From: CAYSPT01 sp964432985
Lineage (GTDB): Bacteria > Muiribacteriota > CAYSPT01
Assembly (NCBI GenBank): GCA_964432985.1
Contig: CAYSPT010000014.1
Coordinates: 1 to 64,000 of the forward strand
Direction: 5' to 3'
DNA length: 64,000 nucleotides
Shown here one piece after another: positions 60,864 to 64,000 of the stretch. Within the stretch, counting starts at the first letter, position 1. Every line of letters begins with the position of its first letter. The translations under genes and the position numbers were made by a program. Below the pieces are notes generated by a model. The model was not told the origin of the DNA. It made no database searches and saw only the letters and a program-made list of their open reading frames with translations.

Positions 60864-62414
60864 ATGGTAACTACCGATCAGCTCATCGAGCGGGGCAACT
60901 CAGCGTTTGAGCGTTTTGACTATATCGAATCAGTAAACATGTTCAAAGAAGCCGTGGCTCACCTGGAAACGAGTTCTGACTCACAGCAATTCTGTAATCA
61001 GGGCCTCCCACTGCATATAAAAATCGGATGGGGATTCATACACCTGGGAGAATGGGATATGGCCTTGGAGAGCTTCAAGGAAACAGCGGAAAAAAGTCTT
61101 GCTCTTAACTTCCCTTCAGGGCTTGGGCAGGCACTCATCGGCGAGGGCTGGGTCCATCTTTACCGGGGTGATCTCACTACCGCCGACGACAAAGTCCATT
61201 CGGCAAAACAAGCGCTCGAGTCGGTTAAGAACAACCATCTTATCTGCCAGATAAATCTTTTGGCCGGCACGATTGCCTCACGGCAGGGGAAGATGGATAG
61301 TGCCGAAGCAAATCTCAGAGCCAATATCACCATTCTGGAAGATCCCCAGGGAGGAGCTATCGCTGGTGATCCTAAACTGCTATCGCGCACTTACTGTCAG
61401 ATGGCTTTGATTGAATTCAGAAAAGGCAACCTGGAAAACGCACCTTTTTTTGCTCAACGGGCCCTGGATATCCTGCATGGAGGCTCAGATTGTCCCGAGA
61501 AAGGTGAGGCCTATCGTTATCTGGGAGCTATCCGCTCCGAACAAGGGGAACTTAACGAGGCTCTTCAGCTTCATGCGAAAGCCCTTTCACAGTTTTTCAC
61601 CTCCTGCTCCGTATACGGACAAGGTAAAACCTACAACAGTCTGGGGCAGACATACATGTTGCTGGAAGAGCTTGATCATTCCCTGTTTTTCTACGAAAAA
61701 AGCCTGGCTATCTACCAAAAGCTGTCGATCACTCATGAAATCGGCGCTCTGTACGGGAAAATGGGACATGTCCACATGATCAAAGAGGATTTTAAAGCCG
61801 CGGAAGAGTATTACCTCAAAGACCTGTTAGTAACCATGGAAATGGAAGACACTCACAACATGGCTTATTTAAGCAGGAACGTGGGAAGAATTTTCTTTTT
61901 GAGAAAGGATTACGACCAGGCAATTTCACATTACCGCAAAGCTGTGGCCCTTTTCAAACGCGGTACTGACGAATTGGGTGTGGCGGTGTGCAAGCTCGAA
62001 TTGGCCAAAGCTATTGTTAACGACGGCAATTTGTCACAGGCCATCGATCTGGCCACCTCGGCCATGGAAGTTTTTTCGAGAAAAAACTATGAATTTGGGC
62101 AGTCGGAAGCCCATTTTCTCCTGGGAATTCTCAAACGTATAAGCAAAGAATGTCCGGAAGCGCTTCAGCATTTCCGAAAAGCCCAGGTTTTTGCAGACAA
62201 AACCAGGGCTCATTCCCGGAAAGCGAAAATTTTCCTCGAGATGGGTCTTACCAACAAATCCATGGCCAACAACGATGCTGCTATCCAGTTTTTACTTAAA
62301 GCCCTTGACGAATCAAAGAGATCGAGAATGCTCCACCTGACAGCACGGATACTCGAACGACTGGCGGAAGTTGATATAACCAGTATTGTTGTTCACAGTA
62401 CGGAAGAGATATGA
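60864..62414 (+). CDS. Cytoplasmic TPR protein
   Basis: A 516-residue TPR protein with repeats of about 40 residues in the Rapsyn/LGN style (KGEAYRYLGAIRSEQGELNE, GKTYNSLGQTYMLLEELD, IGALYGKMGHVHMIKEDF). It has no signal peptide or membrane helix. I choose ATG 60864 because GGGA and GAAAGG precede it; a GTG at 60852 is possible. It precedes the HEAT/pseudoreceiver/CNBD gene by 12 bases, so the two are probably partners. The target is unknown. Confidence 0.85.
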   Translation: MVTTDQLIERGNSAFERFDYIESVNMFKEAVAHLETSSDSQQFCNQGLPLHIKIGWGFIHLGEWDMALESFKETAEKSLALNFPSGLGQALIGEGWVHLYRGDLTTADDKVHSAKQALESVKNNHLICQINLLAGTIASRQGKMDSAEANLRANITILEDPQGGAIAGDPKLLSRTYCQMALIEFRKGNLENAPFFAQRALDILHGGSDCPEKGEAYRYLGAIRSEQGELNEALQLHAKALSQFFTSCSVYGQGKTYNSLGQTYMLLEELDHSLFFYEKSLAIYQKLSITHEIGALYGKMGHVHMIKEDFKAAEEYYLKDLLVTMEMEDTHNMAYLSRNVGRIFFLRKDYDQAISHYRKAVALFKRGTDELGVAVCKLELAKAIVNDGNLSQAIDLATSAMEVFSRKNYEFGQSEAHFLLGILKRISKECPEALQHFRKAQVFADKTRAHSRKAKIFLEMGLTNKSMANNDAAIQFLLKALDESKRSRMLHLTARILERLAEVDITSIVVHSTEEI

Positions 62415-62426
62415 CAATTTCTCCCT

Positions 62427-63944
62427 ATGAGCGAGCAAGCACAGATAACCAGCTTTATCACGAAAGTGGCAAACTCAGACTATGATATTACTGATGCCAC
62501 CACCTTCTACTGTGATCTTCCTTTAGAACAACGGCCAGCCCTACTCACTAAACTAATTTCCGGGAACACCCCGGGATGTATTTCCTTTCTTACACACCTT
62601 CTCGAACATGAAGACAGCAGCATCATGACCCAGGCAGTATCTGATCTCGATACTGCTGGAGGTAGCGAATTTATTATCCCACTCATGAAAAACTGCCTTG
62701 GCAAGCGCAACCGAACCGCCTTGCTGATTGCTCTTGTCAAGGCCGGAACTCTACTTGAAAATATGCAAATCAGCCGCCAGGTACGCGACTGGCTTCCGCA
62801 GGTTGAACCACGAGTCCGCCAGGTTATTCTCGACAATATTGTGCACGTAGACCGCCTGGGCAGAGTTAACACCCTCATTACACTCGCCATGTCAGATGAT
62901 CCCGATCTGGCCCATAAAGCCAGAGAATTCCTCGAAAACTGCATCACTCCGCGGGACACGGCGTATAAAATATTCGCTCTATCCATTACCTCAGGATCGC
63001 TGAAGCGATGGCTTATCAGACACCTTCTTACCATTAGCAACGAATCCATAATCCACGCCATAAGACAAGAAGTAACAGCACATGAAAAACACTTTATTGA
63101 AATTGCGTTGGAAGTCTTGCGGTCCGAAGGGTCAAATCTACAAGCTGAAAAACTGACCCAGATTATAAAAGATGAACTTACATTGCTCAAAGGTGGCAAA
63201 TTTATCCTTATCTTCAGTAAATCTTTTCAGGAACGACTCACCTTATCCCGCGTCCTTTCGCCTGAATACAACATTTTCGAAGCCGAATCTCACCAGGCGG
63301 CATTAGACATATTGCAGCACGAATCACCCGACCTGATTATTTTTTCCAGCGAAAACGTCGATTCAGAAATGTCGTTGATGAAAACGATTCGAGCAGACTA
63401 TCACCAGATGCCGGTAATTCTGACTTTTGACGAACAGACCCAGCACAAAAAGAATCTGGCTGCCTCATTCAACATAACTGATTTTCTGATATCTCCCTGG
63501 TCCCCCGAGGAACTGCTTACCAATGTCGAGAGTATCCTGTGCGCAATAAGAAAGCACCAGACGACACAGAAAAGGCTCACGCTTTTCAACAAAGGAGACT
63601 GTATTTTTAAAGAAGGAGAGTTAGGCGATATCTGCTACATCATCCGCAAAGGAACTGTGCATATCTCTGAAATAGTGGAAGGAATCGGAGACATACTTCT
63701 GGCCGAATTGGGCCCGGGTGATATTTTCGGGGAAATGTCCTTGATTGACGGGACGTACCGCTCGGCGTCCGCTATTGCTGTCGAAGATCTGGAACTCATT
63801 ACAATACAAAGATGTGATCTGGAGCATTTAATATATACAGATCACACATTTGCCGTTAAACTGGTTCAGATGTTTTCAAAAAGACTCAAGCATGCCAATC
63901 AACTGCTTGAATCAATGCTAGCCACAACGGAGGAGAGAAAATAG
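62427..63944 (+). CDS. HEAT-like/pseudoreceiver/CNBD signalling protein
   Basis: A 505-residue protein with an unusual domain order. Residues 1-250 are helical and HEAT-like. Residues 256-375 look like a receiver domain (KFILIFSKSFQERL, SPDLIIFSSENVD), but the phospho-acceptor Asp is Ser307 and the usual KP motif reads SPW, so it is a pseudoreceiver. Residues 385-490 are a cyclic-nucleotide-binding domain (IFKEGELGDICYIIRKGTVHI, IFGEMSLIDGTYRSASA) with the conserved Glu and Arg. No output domain follows. It lies downstream of a TPR gene and overlaps the next start by one base. Confidence 0.88.
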   Translation: MSEQAQITSFITKVANSDYDITDATTFYCDLPLEQRPALLTKLISGNTPGCISFLTHLLEHEDSSIMTQAVSDLDTAGGSEFIIPLMKNCLGKRNRTALLIALVKAGTLLENMQISRQVRDWLPQVEPRVRQVILDNIVHVDRLGRVNTLITLAMSDDPDLAHKAREFLENCITPRDTAYKIFALSITSGSLKRWLIRHLLTISNESIIHAIRQEVTAHEKHFIEIALEVLRSEGSNLQAEKLTQIIKDELTLLKGGKFILIFSKSFQERLTLSRVLSPEYNIFEAESHQAALDILQHESPDLIIFSSENVDSEMSLMKTIRADYHQMPVILTFDEQTQHKKNLAASFNITDFLISPWSPEELLTNVESILCAIRKHQTTQKRLTLFNKGDCIFKEGELGDICYIIRKGTVHISEIVEGIGDILLAELGPGDIFGEMSLIDGTYRSASAIAVEDLELITIQRCDLEHLIYTDHTFAVKLVQMFSKRLKHANQLLESMLATTEERK

Positions 63945-64000
63945 TGATAGGGAGCACCAACTCCACCAGCCCCCAGGAGCCTCTGCCCAGTTTCATAAAC
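63944..64000 (+). CDS. Partial gene at the window edge
   Basis: A GTG at 63944 shares one base with the preceding TAG stop, and GGAGGAGAG lies upstream. The 19 codons in the window read VIGSTNSTSPQEPLPSFIN and continue past the edge. The product cannot be recognised; coupling to the CNBD gene is likely. Confidence 0.4.
   Translation, partial: MIGSTNSTSPQEPLPSFIN

Overview
The window reads as a chromosomal segment from a diderm, probably anaerobic bacterium of a poorly sampled lineage. This rests on type IV pilus ATPases and a prepilin, an outer-membrane beta-barrel, a MutL with its own endonuclease motif, a lipoprotein, SppA, and very many TPR, HEAT, STAS and cyclic-nucleotide-binding proteins. 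I cannot name the phylum; candidate phyla such as Riflebacteria or Wallbacteria are only a guess. Three runs of exactly 100 N (21362-21461, 45110-45209, 56659-56758) mark scaffold joins, so this is probably a draft or metagenome assembly. No rRNA, tRNA, CRISPR array, transposase or prophage gene was seen, and no stretch over 300 bases lacks a gene.

Layout. 0.1-6.0 kb, plus strand: polA, a long HEAT-repeat protein and a PilU-like ATPase. 6.1-13.1 kb, minus strand: tsaE-tsaB-ogt-tsaD-mutL (t6A tRNA modification and DNA repair), then a CNBD-GAF protein and PilT. 13.3-18.5 kb, plus strand: a large hybrid sensor kinase and a uridine-kinase-like P-loop protein. 18.6-51.9 kb is one long minus-strand block. 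Read in transcription order from 51.8 kb down it holds a STAS protein, two transmembrane TPR proteins, SppA, a third TPR protein, glmM, a CNBD protein, two small TPR-type envelope proteins, dnaE, a HEAT protein, a fourth transmembrane TPR protein, STAS, a structured non-coding stretch with a 36-residue membrane peptide, a prepilin with a discoidin-like part, a giant macroglobulin-like membrane protein, a secreted propeller-like protein, STAS, glyA, a lipoate ligase, STAS, a metal-site-less dihydropyrimidinase and a hydrolase. 52-64 kb: an outer-membrane barrel, a SpoIIE-type phosphatase, a PLP enzyme, a tungstate-binding protein, an M42 peptidase, a GNAT enzyme, a DUF2156 protein, a HAMP protein, a TPR protein and a HEAT/pseudoreceiver/CNBD protein.

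How the parts may work together. Housekeeping genes (polA, mutL, tsaBDE, dnaE, glmM, glyA, sppA) are interleaved with signalling and scaffold genes. Four STAS proteins and one SpoIIE phosphatase, without a visible RsbW-type kinase, suggest a partner-switching network. Four paralogous proteins carry TPR arrays on both sides of one membrane helix, and they sit beside STAS, HEAT and CNBD genes. With two pilus retraction ATPases, the prepilin and the macroglobulin-like protein, this looks like an uncharacterised envelope and surface-signalling system. That functional link is inference from gene order.

The most unusual single items are the macroglobulin-like protein with a multipass membrane block and no thioester, the dihydropyrimidinase that has lost its metal ligands, the branched RNA candidate at 31559-31730, the hybrid kinase whose promoter leaves essentially no 5' leader, a probable CTG start in glmM, and a 15-bp in-frame repeat array in ogt.
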